NCBI RefSeq assembly: GCF_030272615.1 | Contig: NC_081415.1 | Coordinates: 420,350,257-420,414,256, forward strand | DNA length: 64,000 bases | Source of the DNA: Cryptomeria japonica | Lineage: Eukaryota; Streptophyta; Pinopsida; Cupressales; Cupressaceae | Direction: 5' to 3' | Shown: in pieces, positions 1 to 10,625 of the stretch | How the letters are laid out: each line of letters starts with the position of its first letter | Position numbering within the stretch: position 1 is the first letter of the stretch | Program-made: the position numbers and the translations under genes | The notes under the pieces: generated by a model | What the model was told of the DNA's origin: nothing | The model's database searches: none | What the model saw: the letters and a program-made list of their open reading frames with translations, nothing else

Positions 1-755
1 ATGTTTGTATCACATCAATATATTTATCTTCATGGGTCTCCTTAGATGGTGAAAGTGAATCTAACTCCCATTCATTTGAGTTTGTTTCAGAACTAGCTTG
101 CTATCTATGGATTTGTTCATAGAGATTTTGGGTAGCTTCTTAAATTTTGATAGAAAGTTCTTGTTTTTTCTCATATTCCTCCTCTTGTTGTTTACAGACT
201 ACTACTTCTTTTTGTTGTTTGTGAGTTGCTTCTTCATTTTGTTTGCGAGCAACTTCTTCTTCTTGTGTGCGAACTGGAATGTCCTATCCAAAACCGAGTC
301 CTAATTTGTCTTTAACATTTTGAGAAGGAAGTTGTAAAGTTTCTAGAATGCCTTCTTTTCTTTTTCCAATAGGAACATTGCCATCATATCCCATATTTTG
401 CATGATTTTGAACCCTTCACAATATTTTTTATGTTTGTACTTTGATATTTAAAGCTACTTCTTTGGTTTCTTCTTCTTCCTTGTATAGCCAATTTAGGAT
501 GTCCTTATCATCAGATTCATCTGCTAGAGTTCCTGCTTTGACAAATGTAACATCAAGGAGCTGGATAGGATGTGAATATTGTTTCTTAGATGTTGATGGT
601 TGTCCATGAGATCTTGGTGAAACTGGTAGTTTTGATAGACATAGGGAATGCTCAAAAGAATACTCTTCCACACCCTTATCATTTAGCTGAATATTTTTCT
701 CAAAATCTATTGATAAAGCTTTGAGTTGGATTTTACTCCTTCATGAAGTAGAAGC
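1..755 (-). pseudogene. Element 1: post-protease linker with G-patch-like segment (gypsy pol fragment)
   Basis: On the minus strand this continues the gypsy coding region that starts near 2,065. An open stretch (671-429) encodes an acidic linker containing SHPIQLLDVTFVKAGTL. Next comes a segment (about 430-300) with the spacing of a retroelement G-patch: MQNMGYDGN, then GKRKEGI, then KDKLGLGFG. G-patches after the protease are known in some retroelements and are thought to bind nucleic acid. Below about 300 the frame becomes a Glu/Lys/Gln-rich charged linker. Stops interrupt it and RT would lie beyond the window start. The gypsy assignment is firm; the G-patch call is by motif only. Confidence 0.55.
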
Positions 756-829
756 TAGAGCTTCCATGTTGTGTGGTACCAAAACATCTTAAGCTACCTT
801 GAGATTATTGTAGTACTAAAAGGGATTAG

Positions 830-1250
830 AATCTGTTGAGATTGATATTTCTTGTCCATTGTAGAGAAATTTCAAATATTGGTGGTATGTAGATGGCACT
901 ATTTGCATTTTATGGATCCAAGGTTGACCCAAGAGTATCTTATAGGATAAGTCTATTTCCAAGACTTGTCATATTGTATCTTTTTGAATTGGTCCCACTT
1001 TAATGGGAAATACCACCAATCCTTCTTATGATCTCTCTTCATCATCATAAGCTTTAATGGTTATCTTTCTTTTAGGATCTAAAGACTCTTCTCAAAAGCC
1101 CAATGTACGAATAATCTTTAAAGTACAAATATTTAGACCAGCTCCTCCATCTATTAATACATGTTTGATTCAATGTTTCTATATTAACACATTGATATGG
1201 AGGGGATTAATTTACAAATGACTCAAGGAGATGTCATCATTCTCAAAAAG
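830..1250 (-). pseudogene. Element 1: retropepsin-like aspartic protease remnant
   Basis: The minus strand reads LIDGGAGLNICTLKIIRTLG at about 1,160-1,100, the catalytic aspartate loop of a plant Ty3/gypsy protease in its D-G-G form. About 60 codons later comes [16 protein letters not shown], the conserved C-terminal protease strand. The same two blocks occur in copies A and B, which supports homology. Proteases of this family cut the Gag-Pol polyprotein in the virus-like particle. In-frame stops (for example after the TLGF and ERS stretches) make this copy non-functional. It lies between the Gag zinc knuckle and the G-patch-like linker, the expected order. Confidence 0.75.
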
Positions 1251-1603
1251 TGATAGATTGTGAGGAGTAGTTAAATGCCCCATCATGGCTTGGAATTGAT
1301 CGACATCCAGTTTGTTTGGTATTGTGGTGTCCATTAAAGATCTTTCTAGAATATCCTTATGCACAAGTGAGATTTTAAGAAGTTCTAGTATGGATATTTG
1401 TGCTAGTGTCTATTGTAATTTGTCTACTAGATTGTATTGATTGAAGGAATAGTAGATGTTTTAGATGTGTTCCCTTTCAATAGAAACTTAGAATGCCCTC
1501 ATGTGGTCACATTTACTAGTCTATGTTATTATTTATCCTTGAATTTGATGAAATTTATTTGATTGTCAGATGTTGAAATGTGATTGATGACATTGTCATA
1601 AGT

Positions 1604-2065
1604 TTAATTCACTTTTCCCCCTTTATTGTTTGATGAAGAGGGTTCTCCCTTTTCATAATCAGGAAGAAGGTCTTTGAATGCTCCATGATCATCATTTGTT
1701 TTTTTTCTTCCTTCCACCGTTATGTCACCTTTGTCTAGGAAGTCTTGAACTAAATAATTTAATCTTTCGCAATCATTAGTTCTATGACCTTTGCTTCTAT
1801 AAAACTGACAATGATGTGCGTCATTCCACCATGTTGGTTTGACTTCTATTGAGATATTGAGACAAGGCAAATCTTGTTGAAAGGCACGGGTTTTTAAAAA
1901 TTCTTCATCAAACTCATTTCCATGATCGTGTAGATAATCATGAAAATGATGTAAGAATGTACAATGTTTTAACAAGAGTTTTTGATTTATGTAAATAAAT
2001 ATTTCCTTCTTTAGGATTTTCTTTTGACTAGGTTTCCCTATCTTCAATTGATGATAAATGATCAT
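1604..2065 (-). pseudogene. Element 1: C-terminal Gag (nucleocapsid) with degenerate zinc knuckle
   Basis: A 153-codon open stretch with CQFYRSKGHRTNDC near residue 87. This has the CX2CX4HX4C spacing of a retroviral zinc knuckle with the second Cys replaced by Tyr. The following ERLNYLVQDFLDKGDI resembles the helix after this motif in plant gypsy Gag. Nucleocapsid domains bind the element RNA. The ORF starts soon after the non-coding leader, with no room for a capsid domain, so the Gag N-terminal part seems missing. Positions 1,251-1,603 are the decayed Gag-protease spacer. Recognition as gypsy Gag is good; completeness is poor. Confidence 0.7.
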
Positions 2066-2454
2066 ACAAGTGATTGAGATTGTTTGAAACTTTTAATCTT
2101 TGTTGAGAGTGCTAGTTTGATGTGAGATACCTAAGTAAAAATAGGAAAGATCCTCCCTATTGATGAGACTTAGTTAATCTAATGTGGAGTTTTGTTTCAT
2201 GATAAAGGATGATGTATCCTGATAGTGAAACTCTACTGAAAATTATAGATCAGATTGATAATTGCGCACTTTGTGTTATTTGATCTAAAGCTTATATAAA
2301 ATAACTACACTTGTGATAACCTGATTTTCCAAGTTTAAACTATTGTTTGATGACAAACAAACTCTACTCTGAAAAGGGTGTCTAAAAATGATTCCAATTT
2401 TCTAGGAAAATTTCAATTTTTACCCTCTGTCCAAGGTGATAAATAGTTAAAAGA

Positions 2455-2770
2455 TCTATGCACTACAACCAACAATGTATGCACTAAAAGATCTCATCAA
2501 TGCATTATTTTGTTCCATCTATGCACTATGATGTCCCATAGATGTGCTAAATTGTCATACCTATGCACTAAATTGGGACTAAGACTGACTATTTTGACTG
2601 TGTTGTAGGTTTGAATTTTTTTTCTTGTTTGATGCGCTATTGTTGATACTTGATGTGATAATGTTTTCTATAAATGTGCTACTAGATGTTCTTAATGCAT
2701 TGTTTTGGTGATTCAATGCCCTAAAAGACTGTCTCAATGCGCTAATATAAGATGTTAATGCACTAAAATG
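2455..2770 (-). repeat. Cluster of short leader motifs (TTTAGTGCATAG type)
   Basis: About a dozen dispersed copies of a 10-13 nt motif. On the plus strand they read CTATGCACTAAA, CCTATGCACTAAA, GATGCGCTA, AATGCGCTAA and similar, separated by about 15-40 nt of unrelated sequence. The element-sense form is TTTAGYGCATAG. Spacing is irregular, so it is not a simple tandem repeat. A matching cluster in the opposite orientation lies at 4,061-4,250. Confidence 0.7.
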
Positions 2771-3420
2771 TTTTGTTGATTACAAATTTTGATAATTCTA
2801 TGTTCTTTTTTGTAAAAATTATGAGTGTTTAATAGATGATCTTTTGAAAAATGACTAAAAACACAACATCCAACAATAAGACTGTTGTTTTCGATTTGTT
2901 TCACCCTATAATCTAAATAATGAGTGTATGTTCAAGGATCTTTTCAAATCCCTTTTGTTTTCACTGGTTTAAACAATAAAGATAAATCAGTTGGACTTTC
3001 CTATTCTCATGGATCATTAATAATACCACAACCCATATCTTGGAACCCCTTCAGCTCAAACAACCTTGTCACACCCTAAGGTGCGCCCGTGTTTTTGCCT
3101 TTTTCCAAATTTTGAACCAAAGAGATTGCTTGTCAATTGGATTATTTTCTTGGGAGTCGTATGGTGAGTTCTTGGGGGCAAATTCTTTTACACCCTTGCA
3201 CTGTGATACTATAATATTTGGATAACTAACTCAGTTTGGCTTCTATCTTTAAAGTTCATACTAAGGGTTATGTTTGGTGCGTTAATGATACTCCCTCAAG
3301 AGGCTTCCCAACCTTTAAAACAAAGGCTTTACGTATCACAAGGATACCGAGGTAAGGCTATCAGTGAACACTATTGTTGGATGTGATTTTCATCATAATT
3401 TACATTTGATTATAATAGGT

Positions 3421-3560
3421 TAGAATACTTGGTGTTAGCCATTCCCCATTTTGGTCATTCCCCTCTCACTGGCCTTATGGGCTTCTCGGAAGGGAAGACC
3501 TGCTAACGAATTTAACCTAATTGCAATAAATAAAAGAGTGAGTCTGACATTTTGGTCACC
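3421..3560 (-). other. Conserved gypsy leader block (copy 1 of 4)
   Basis: A non-coding block with ACTTGGTGTTAGCCATTCCC followed by CACTGGCCTTATGGGCTTC and GGGAAGACCTGCTAA. Recognisable relatives occur at 26,565-26,735, 28,240-28,400 (opposite strand) and 39,166-39,290, each in the leader of a gypsy element. Its conservation in otherwise diverged leaders suggests a cis function such as RNA structure or packaging; that is inference. Confidence 0.65.
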
Positions 3561-3639
3561 CAATTAAGGGGCGAGCATATGCCTATCACAAAACAAAGCA
3601 GATATGTTAGTTCATTAATCCTCTACAATAAGAAGATGA

Positions 3640-3865
3640 AATCTAACTTTTTCTTTTTAGCTTGCACCAAAATAAGATGTGAGCTACTTGCAAAGAAAAG
3701 AAGGTTCTTTTGTTGTTCTTTTTATCCTTTGCAAGAAAATAAAGTGAAGTTCTTTTTATGGCACCAAATGAAATGTGAAGTTATTTTTATCTAGCACAAA
3801 ATGAAGTGTCAGATTCCTTTTAGCCTTGCAAGATAAAAAATGTGGAGTTCCTTTTAAACCTTTGT
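3640..3865. repeat. Degenerate tandem repeat, about 40-50 bp unit
   Basis: Successive imperfect units contain GCACCAAAATAAGATGTGAG, GCACCAAATGAAATGTGAAG, GCACAAAATGAAGTGTCAG and GATAAAAAATGTGGAG, alternating with CTTTTTAT(CC)TTTGCAAG-like spacers. At least four units are visible by eye. It lies within the leader of element 1; no matching array was seen in A, B or element 3. Confidence 0.55.
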
Positions 3866-4060
3866 AACAAGAAATGAAAACTTGAAAACTTGAAAAATGT
3901 GGACATCTCTTTGGGACTGTGGTTATATGCATGCCCAAAATTAATGTTATGAGGAACATTTTTCTCAAAAAATGTATTTTTTATTTGGTCATAACCCTCC
4001 AAGGCTCTTTGATAAGATCATGAAGTTATTAAGGCCTAAAGGAAGGCAACAAGAGATCTT

Positions 4061-4250
4061 CTAGCGCATAGGTTATTTTAGCGTATAGGGTACTTAGTTT
4101 AGCGCGTTGATGTGATCTTTTAGTGCATAGGGTAATTTAGCGCATTGATATGGTCTTTTAGCGCATAGATGGCACATAGTAGTGCATTGATGGTTTTAGC
4201 ACTTAGGTGCAATGTTTTGGCATTTTGATGAGACAGTTTAGCGCATATAG
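4061..4250 (+). repeat. Cluster of short leader motifs (TTTAGCGCATAG type), plus orientation
   Basis: About nine copies of TTTAGCGCATAGG or one-to-two base variants (CTAGCGCATAGG, TTAGCGTATAGGG, TTTAGTGCATAGGG, TTTAGCGCATTGAT, TTTAGCGCATATAG) in 190 bp. The motif is the reverse complement of the plus-strand form at 2,455-2,770, so the two clusters are inverted relative to each other. Either the leader carries complementary clusters or an inverted junction lies between about 3,870 and 4,060. Confidence 0.75.
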
Positions 4251-4483
4251 ACTAGAGAAGTAAAAAGTTGATTTTGTTGCCTCCTTTTTTATTTGTTTTT
4301 TATCAGTTTCGATTAGCATGATGTTAATGCTATATAGGATAGATGATGATTGGCATCATAATGAATGAGATTCAATGATAAGTGCTAAAAAAGGTTGATT
4401 AAAATCTTACATGAGTTGATTAGGTTGATTGAGAGATTGATTAACTGAATGCTAATACAATGATGTGATATGATTGTAGGAGG

Positions 4484-6470
4484 ATTTAGGTGTATTGCAA
4501 TCTTAGGAGCGATACCTGAAGACATGGGCACTGATACCTCGTCTAGTGCAAGCAGATTTGTATATCATTTCTAGATGTGGATTATCATAATTGCTTGATA
4601 TGCCCTGGTATAGGATTAATACGAGTTTATTGACGGCTTTGGCTGAGAGGTGACAGTGAGAATAACACCTTTCATTTACCCACTGGCGAGATGATAGTTA
4701 CGCTAGAGGATGTCTATAGGATTGTGCGTATCCTAGTGAATGAGAGATTTTTATGTATATACCGATGCACTCATGCAGATATTTGATGATGACCAGATCT
4801 ACAACTATGACATCTCATGGCAGGAGATCTTTGATTTGTATGATCCATTAACCTCCGTGTTGGTTGGAATTTTTTTGGTGGATTTCTATGTCTTGACCAT
4901 AGGTCAAAGGGACTATCTATTGGTTGGGGTCGAGTGCTAGAGAGGATGGTTACATAGGGTACACGATATGCATGGGGTTCTTGTATGCTGGCACATCTAT
5001 ACCATGATCTTCATCGGGTAGTGTACGTTGGTGCTACTAGCTTATCAGCAGGGGTGACAATACTATAGATTTGGTCATGGGAGCACCTAGTTGTTACACA
5101 TCGCTTGGCGGCTAGGAATCGACTAGTCAGGAGACCCTGTGTGTATGGATATAGAGGTGTTATCATCCAATGAAAGTTAGGCAAACTTGATTATTGGAGG
5201 CGAGTTTTGGATGATTTGGACACAGTCATCTATAGACCATACTTGGATTGTGAGCCATGGCCAAAGGATTCTCTCAAGATGCCTTATGCATTTACTTCCA
5301 GATATCTGATTGGTGTGACTCCATTTGTTATTGAGAGATTCATTCTTACTCGGGTATTGAGACAGTATGATAGGGTACTCCTCACGGGGCTATGCTATAT
5401 GCAAGCAGGCAATAGGATGTCATAGATTAGGGGCCGAATATTTTAAATGAGATAAAATGTATTGAGTATATTTCACTTGGGGCATAAGATTGGTGTTATT
5501 TTCATGGTACCACAGATGGGGCTATGACAAGGGATTACTCTCAATATCTTCTAGCACATCCATTTCTAAGGCTATCTTGTCTAGAGGAGCCAATGCCTTC
5601 TTTTGATGATGATGAGGAGAGACAACCATGATAGGTACCTAGATGGCGGAGAGGTCAAGATGAGGTGGAGGAGGAGATGGTGGAGGAGGTGATGATGGGG
5701 GTGATGGTGGAGGTGATGGTGATGGTGGGAGTGATGGTGGGGAAGGAGATGGTGGTGATGGAGAAGATGGTGGTAGTGGAGGAGGTGGTGGTGGTGGAGG
5801 AGGAGGTTTCTCTAGCAACTTAGGGAAGTGGAGATATAAGAGATAGTTGACGAGTGATTGGGAGACCTGGGTAGTTAGGAGGAGGAGATTCGGGAGACCT
5901 CTTCAGCAAGCTACAGGTGGGATAGATGCCCCTAGGGAGGGAGAAACACAACAGTAGGCAGGGCCACCATAGGTACATATTAGGGTGGCTTCATACCAAC
6001 AGTAGACACATATTAATGCCCTTCAGTCTTTGGTACAACAACTAAAGGGACAAATGACATAGGTACAAGCGCAAACAAGAACTCTCAGATTGCCTCTTTC
6101 ACTATAGAGAGAGATGCAACCATTGTGAGATATAGGTAGGCGGAGGCCCATGCTGAGAGATTGTGGAGATTGGATGGGGGGATGACCACAACAAATGCCT
6201 TCAGAAAGATTAAACATGCAGCCCGAGAGACAAAGTATTACAGGCAGTTGTATTATGCTAGTGTCCCTGTTGAGCAGCGCGCACCAGGTTATGTAGAGGT
6301 TTTTGTTGCCAGATTAGGAAAGAGTTAGTCACAGACCGAGAGTAGAGGCGTTACTGAGCCACTCCATAGGGATCCTCCAGGTGGAGACCCAAGTGCATGA
6401 CCATCTGGTGGTGTTGCAGCAGGAGGGTCGGCTAGACCGACTACGTCTAGAGAGAGTGTAGTTTAGCTTT
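4484..6470 (+). pseudogene. Plant mobile domain (PMD / MAIN-like) protein, broken
   Basis: Translating across stops and frame changes gives the landmarks of the plant mobile domain (aminotransferase-like, as in MAIN/MAIL1). They are LTALAER, then NNTFHLPTGEMIVTLEDVYR (about 4,640-4,710), then YAWGSCMLAHLYHDL (about 4,965-5,010) and LQIWSWEHL. A final block, LDDLDTVIYRPYL to AFTSRYLIGVTPFVIERFIL (about 5,205-5,350), ends the domain. A Gly/Asp-rich stretch (5,635-5,812) and a Gln-rich, possibly coiled tail follow. PMD proteins occur as host genes and inside Mutator-like and gypsy elements. Next to gypsy DNA, this copy is more likely element-borne. Many stops make it a pseudogene. I cannot name an ortholog. 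Confidence 0.8.
5635..5812 (+). repeat. GGT/GGA/GAT-rich minisatellite within the PMD pseudogene
   Basis: About 180 bp made of GGTGAT, GGTGGA and GGAGGT trinucleotide-like units on the plus strand, with many runs of two to five G. It would encode a Gly/Asp/Glu-rich low-complexity tract if in frame. The G-run density makes quadruplex formation plausible on the plus strand. Confidence 0.8.
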
Positions 6471-6559
6471 TTATGCCACACATTTTGTACCATTTTTTGT
6501 ATACATTGATTCATTCAAGGAATATGAGTCCAGTCATTTTGTGATGTATCTCTTAGGTT

Positions 6560-7160
6560 TGCGTGATATCACTATACACTTGACATTGATTCTTTTTGAG
6601 ATTTATATGAGATGCAATGGTGATTTTGGATCTATATGGTGTCTATATGATTCATGATGTGATGTTTTTATGCTTTTGCCTATATGATGGATGGATGCAC
6701 TTGATTTTTTATTCTATATATTGTAGATGTGATTTATTTCTACGATGATGGATATGATTTCTATTTTGAGATGCTTTATATGTGTATGTGATGCTGATGT
6801 ATAGGATAGATGGATGTGATGATGAAATTCGTATATGATAATACAAAATGATACTATATGATTATGCTTATATAATGATGCATGTCACTTATTGTGATGT
6901 GATATATGGATTAATGCTTATATGATGCGATGCATGTAATGTTGTAATGAGATTTTGTACTAATGTGATGTTATGGAATATGATGATGCATTGTTTGTTA
7001 GTTAGTGAATGCAATAATGATGTGGAAAAATATACTTAAATGATATGAATGAATGTAAATACAAATGCTACTAAATTTATGATGATATGGGTGAATGTGA
7101 TTATTTGATATGTAATTATATGGAATGATAATGAATGCAACTAAATGCAATGATGATTTT
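6560..7160. repeat. ATGATG/TATGATGTGAT low-complexity tract
   Basis: No ORF or TE domain. The stretch is dominated by degenerate ATGATG, TATGATG and GTGATGT words without a fixed period. It follows the PMD remnant and precedes the gypsy tail at 7,320. I see no other structure in it. Confidence 0.5.
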
Positions 7161-7319
7161 TTTTGTTTATGTCAAGCGTACTTAACCTTTTAATAAGAGA
7201 AATAAAATCATTTGTCAATTTTTTCACACTTATGCAAGCTATGCCTAGAATGCTTATGCAAGATCTAATATGAATACATTGTATTTTTACCCTGCAAGCC
7301 TAATTATGCAATGTTGTCA

Positions 7320-7860
7320 TTTTGTCAGTCAATTTTTTGTGCCCTTTTTTATCATTATTGAGATTTTAGAATTTTGGAAGTTAGTACAAACATCGATGGT
7401 ATAATTGAACCATGATGACCTGAGTACAACTTACATGGATTTTTATATTGCAAGATGGCACAAGCATCGAAGTATATTTGAACCAAGATGAGCTAAGTGT
7501 TGCTCGCGTAAAACAGACAAGAGTTGACCCTTTTCTTATGCAAAACTAAAATATTCTCAATGATATGTTACCAATCACGTCCTGCGACAAATTTGCATAG
7601 TACTTTTGATCAACTCACAGATAGTAGACAAAGAAAAATACCATTCTCCTTCCTCGTGTCTCTATTTCAAGACATCCTTGAGTTGCTTAGGAGATATGAT
7701 GACAAAAATTAAGATACCAACGTCGAACCTTCCTACCAAAGTGATAAAATCATGACTCAGAATAGATCATCCATTGAGTTTTTGTTTTACCGATCCTAAT
7801 GTTGAGTTTGATAGTTGGTTTCAAAAATTGTAACTTATGTTCAAAGTTAAGTTTCTTTGT
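7320..7860 (-). other. 3' tail (between pol and 3' LTR) of an A/B-like gypsy element
   Basis: Non-coding, but clearly related to 20,840-21,400 in copy A and in the same orientation. Shared features are the doubled CATCGATGGTATAATTGAAC unit (about 7,395 and 7,463) and the following AGACAAAGAAAAATACCATTC-like block. In A this region lies downstream of integrase and upstream of the 3' LTR. Here no integrase follows to the right: homology stops near 7,860, so the element is truncated. The PMD pseudogene lies on the 3' side of this tail and antisense to it. Confidence 0.6.
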
Positions 7861-8869
7861 AATTGTTGTCACAAAGGATTACGTCGTGATGCTAAGTATG
7901 AAACCCAACAATCTTGTGAAACATGAGAATACTTTCAGGCCTGTGGGTATGTCTATCATGAAAGTAGACCTCTGAAGATTAGGTCGACTTCCTATCTGAT
8001 CAATCTCCTGCAAACATAACTCTTGATGGGAAAAGGGATAGAAGGAATTATGAAATTAAACATATCCTATGAGGTGATGCACCAAATATTGTTCCTAAGA
8101 CCTGCAACCTGCCTTTTCTCACAAAACCTTCAACAAATAGGCCATTACATTCTCACAATTCAACTAAACATGAAATGCATAAGTATTTCCTAAAAAGGGT
8201 TGAACTCAATGCTTTGCTTGGAGGAAAACCAACCAGTTTTCACAACTTCAAATGACTAAAAACTGTTAACACAATCTAGGACATGCATTTAACATACATC
8301 TTCTTCCATTAAATTCTAATTGAATGAGACAAATTAAAGGATTCAAAGATAAATTACAGTAAATCATCAAATCATCCACTCAATAACACAATACAAGAAG
8401 TATCAAAAAAGAAAACACTTCTATTTTACTTAAAATAAAGGAGTGTCACTGTTACAATCTCAGAAAAAATGAGCCTCAATATTGTCCTTGAGCATGAAAG
8501 GGTCTGAAAATAGTCAACAATCATGCTGAGGAAAGAAAAAGAGCTCCCCATAATGAAGAAGAGAGATATAGAAGATAACTGGACTTTGAACTGAAAGCTT
8601 GCATGAAGAAACCCTTGGCCGAATTTTCCCAAAATAGTGTGCAAATAACATGCAAAACTCTGCCAAAAATACTCGCAAATGATGAAAAATAGCCCCTTAA
8701 CTGAAACTGCATGTTATCTGGTGCCAAAAATAACCAGAAAAAGAAAACCCCTCTCTCTGTAAAAATGTGCATGCCATGTGATTCCAAGTATAGTTCCTAA
8801 ACGCATCTTTCCCTTTGAATATCTACATGATTAACTGTGATTTCTGCATGAAGGTATATTTGCTTTACT
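7861..8869 (-). other. Probable LTR remnant related to the 57,831 region
   Basis: No gene seen. 7,860-7,980 (ATTGTTGTCACAAAGG, CTTGTGAAACATGAG, ACTTTCAGGCCTGTGGGTAT) resembles 57,820-57,970 (ATTGTTGTCATGAAGG, CTTGTGACTCATGGG, ACTTTCAGGTTGTGGGTAT) in the same orientation. That points to the terminal part of the same gypsy LTR family as element G. Termini and target duplications were not found. The ORFs here (8,426-8,787, minus) show no recognisable domain. Confidence 0.35.
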
Positions 8870-9245
8870 TTCTATCTTTAAAAATAATTTTATTTTAGTA
8901 AATAAAATAATTGGTGTTTATTGTTTTAATAAGTGCTAAAATAAGGATATTTCTTTCTTTCTTATTTTTTCTTTATTATAACTTAATATATCCTTATTAA
9001 TATTTTTAATAAAATAAATCTTAATAGAGATATATTAATTATAACAAAAGTAAATAAAAAACTAAAAAAAAGAATGATTTTATAAATTAATATATTTTCT
9101 TTAAGGCTTTTAGCAAAAGAAACCTTAAGAAAATTATATTAATTTATAAAATACAGGAAAATGATAAAAAGCTTGAAAGAGCTTTCAACCCTTTCTTTAG
9201 GGCTAAACACAACATAGGTCAAAGACTTAGGAAGTCTTGACCATA
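8870..9245. repeat. Hairpin-rich AT tract (possible U3 or MITE-like segment)
   Basis: At least four inverted repeats sit in 375 bp. Examples: TTTTATTTTA/TAAATAAAAT near 8,890; AATAAGGATAT (8,941) with ATATCCTTATT (8,987); a stem of about 30 bp at 9,077-9,106 with 9,123-9,152 around a 16-nt loop; and GGTCAAAGACTT with AAGTCTTGACC (9,218-9,242). Other gypsy LTRs in the window carry AT-rich palindromes in U3, so this may be the U3 of the LTR remnant to its left. Confidence 0.6.
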
Positions 9246-10376
9246 GAGCAGATATACATGCATGATTTTGTTTTTATGAAAAAACAAAAAGAAACAAATA
9301 AAATGAAAAGCCCATCTCTAACATCGAACAAGGGCATGCATACAAAAGCACTGCAAACCCTAATTTCACTTATTATTTTCATTATTTTCATTTGATGAGA
9401 AGCTCTCAGTGGGTCGTCATGCATGTTGTTGGTTCGAGCTGAACTGAAACTGGAAGGTTCTCTACATGAACTTGGGCTTCTTTGCGCGGTATGCTTCAAC
9501 TATCCCTATATTTATGTCGTTTATGACTTGGAAAGAGAAATTATTGTCGTAGTTTTTCTTGTCTCTCATGCATGCATTAGGGTTTCATCTATACATGAAA
9601 TGCTTTATTGATATTTGAATGTCATTGTATATCTATGTTTGATTGTTCATGGTTGCCATTATGAGCATTATGATTGCTCTCTATGAATTTTCGTTGATCC
9701 CTGGGTTCTAAAAATATTACCATTGATACACTTTTACTGTACTTTTGCACTTTATTTTATGATGTACTTCTATGAATGGTTACCTATAGCATTATTCTTT
9801 TTATGGTATATATCTGCGCTTTGGCCTTCAAGAATGCTCTGTCCTGAAGGGTCTATTCACTGTCACTATGTATTGACCATGCAAAGTTTGATATATTCCT
9901 TTCTTTAAGTTCACTATCATTTTGTCTTTTAATAAATGGAGTCCTTGATGATATCGCTTGGTGTATTGTGACCCTATTTGGCCATACCCTTTGAGAATTT
10001 AGGGGTTTATATCTCTTTATACCTTTTGACTATCATTGCATTAACTGTCTTTAAAATGTTCACTGTCATATTGATTGTACAAAAAAATCATTGAATGCCC
10101 CAAAATGCTTTGACTCCTAGATTTCTGAGTCTTGACATTATCATCCTAACAGTACCTCCTCATTAAGATTTTTGTGCACTCATTCTAACTTATAATTATT
10201 AAAGTTGAATGGTATACTTCATTGTCTACTTATTGCCTTTGATCTTTTCATTGCAAGCTCTTGATAGTGACTGTATGGTTGCCCTTACTGTTACAATTGT
10301 TTGGGTTGCACCTTGATGATGATGCTTATGACTGTATCTTCTTAAATGGCTACAATGTTGAGGCCATGGATGGTAC
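9246..10376. other. No recognisable feature
   Basis: Contains short ORFs on both strands without known domains or coding-like composition. It may be decayed LTR sequence, as it lies between an LTR-like remnant and a candidate PBS at 10,610, but nothing in it supports a specific call. Confidence 0.4.
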
Positions 10377-10625
10377 TTGCTATAATTTTTGTGTTTGAAT
10401 GTGTTAGCTTCTTCATCACCATATCATACTTGACTGTTAAAATTTCTTGTACTAGGTACTATATATAGGTTCATCATTGTATCATGCCCTTTTAAGGCTT
10501 TTTGTATACTGTCATAGCATGAAGTGGTTGTCAATACTCTTATATGCTGCTCTAATAAACCCAACTTTATGCATCTTGATTGTTCTCTCTATTCAATCTA
10601 TCCTCCACATGGTATTAGAATCAAG
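10377..10625 (+). other. Candidate LTR end with TATA box and degenerate tRNA-Met PBS
   Basis: CTATATATAGG at about 10,459 would serve as an LTR TATA box. About 150 bp downstream, CCACA is followed by TGGTATTAGAATCAAGG (10,610), close to the TGGTATCAGAGC primer-binding site of copia elements. No gag follows before 11,066 and no matching second LTR was found, so this is a weak truncated-element call. Positions 10,626-11,066 show nothing recognisable. Confidence 0.3.

Larger units (their letters stand above)
2066..3900 (-). other. Element 1: long non-coding leader (5' untranslated region)
   Basis: No convincing coding sequence. Segments match the leader of copies A and B in the same order: a block at about 2,150-2,260 resembles 25,450-25,600, and the block at 3,421-3,560 resembles 26,565-26,735. 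This identifies it as the region between primer-binding site and gag of a minus-strand element. It contains a motif cluster (2,455-2,770) and a degenerate tandem repeat (3,640-3,865). The expected 5' LTR is not found; the sequence changes character before 4,061. Confidence 0.6.

Noticed and set aside
98-304. Plus-strand ORF rich in Phe/Leu, membrane-protein-like
   Set aside because: It is the antisense of the Glu/Lys-rich gypsy linker of element 1; hydrophobicity is a by-product of reading the opposite strand.
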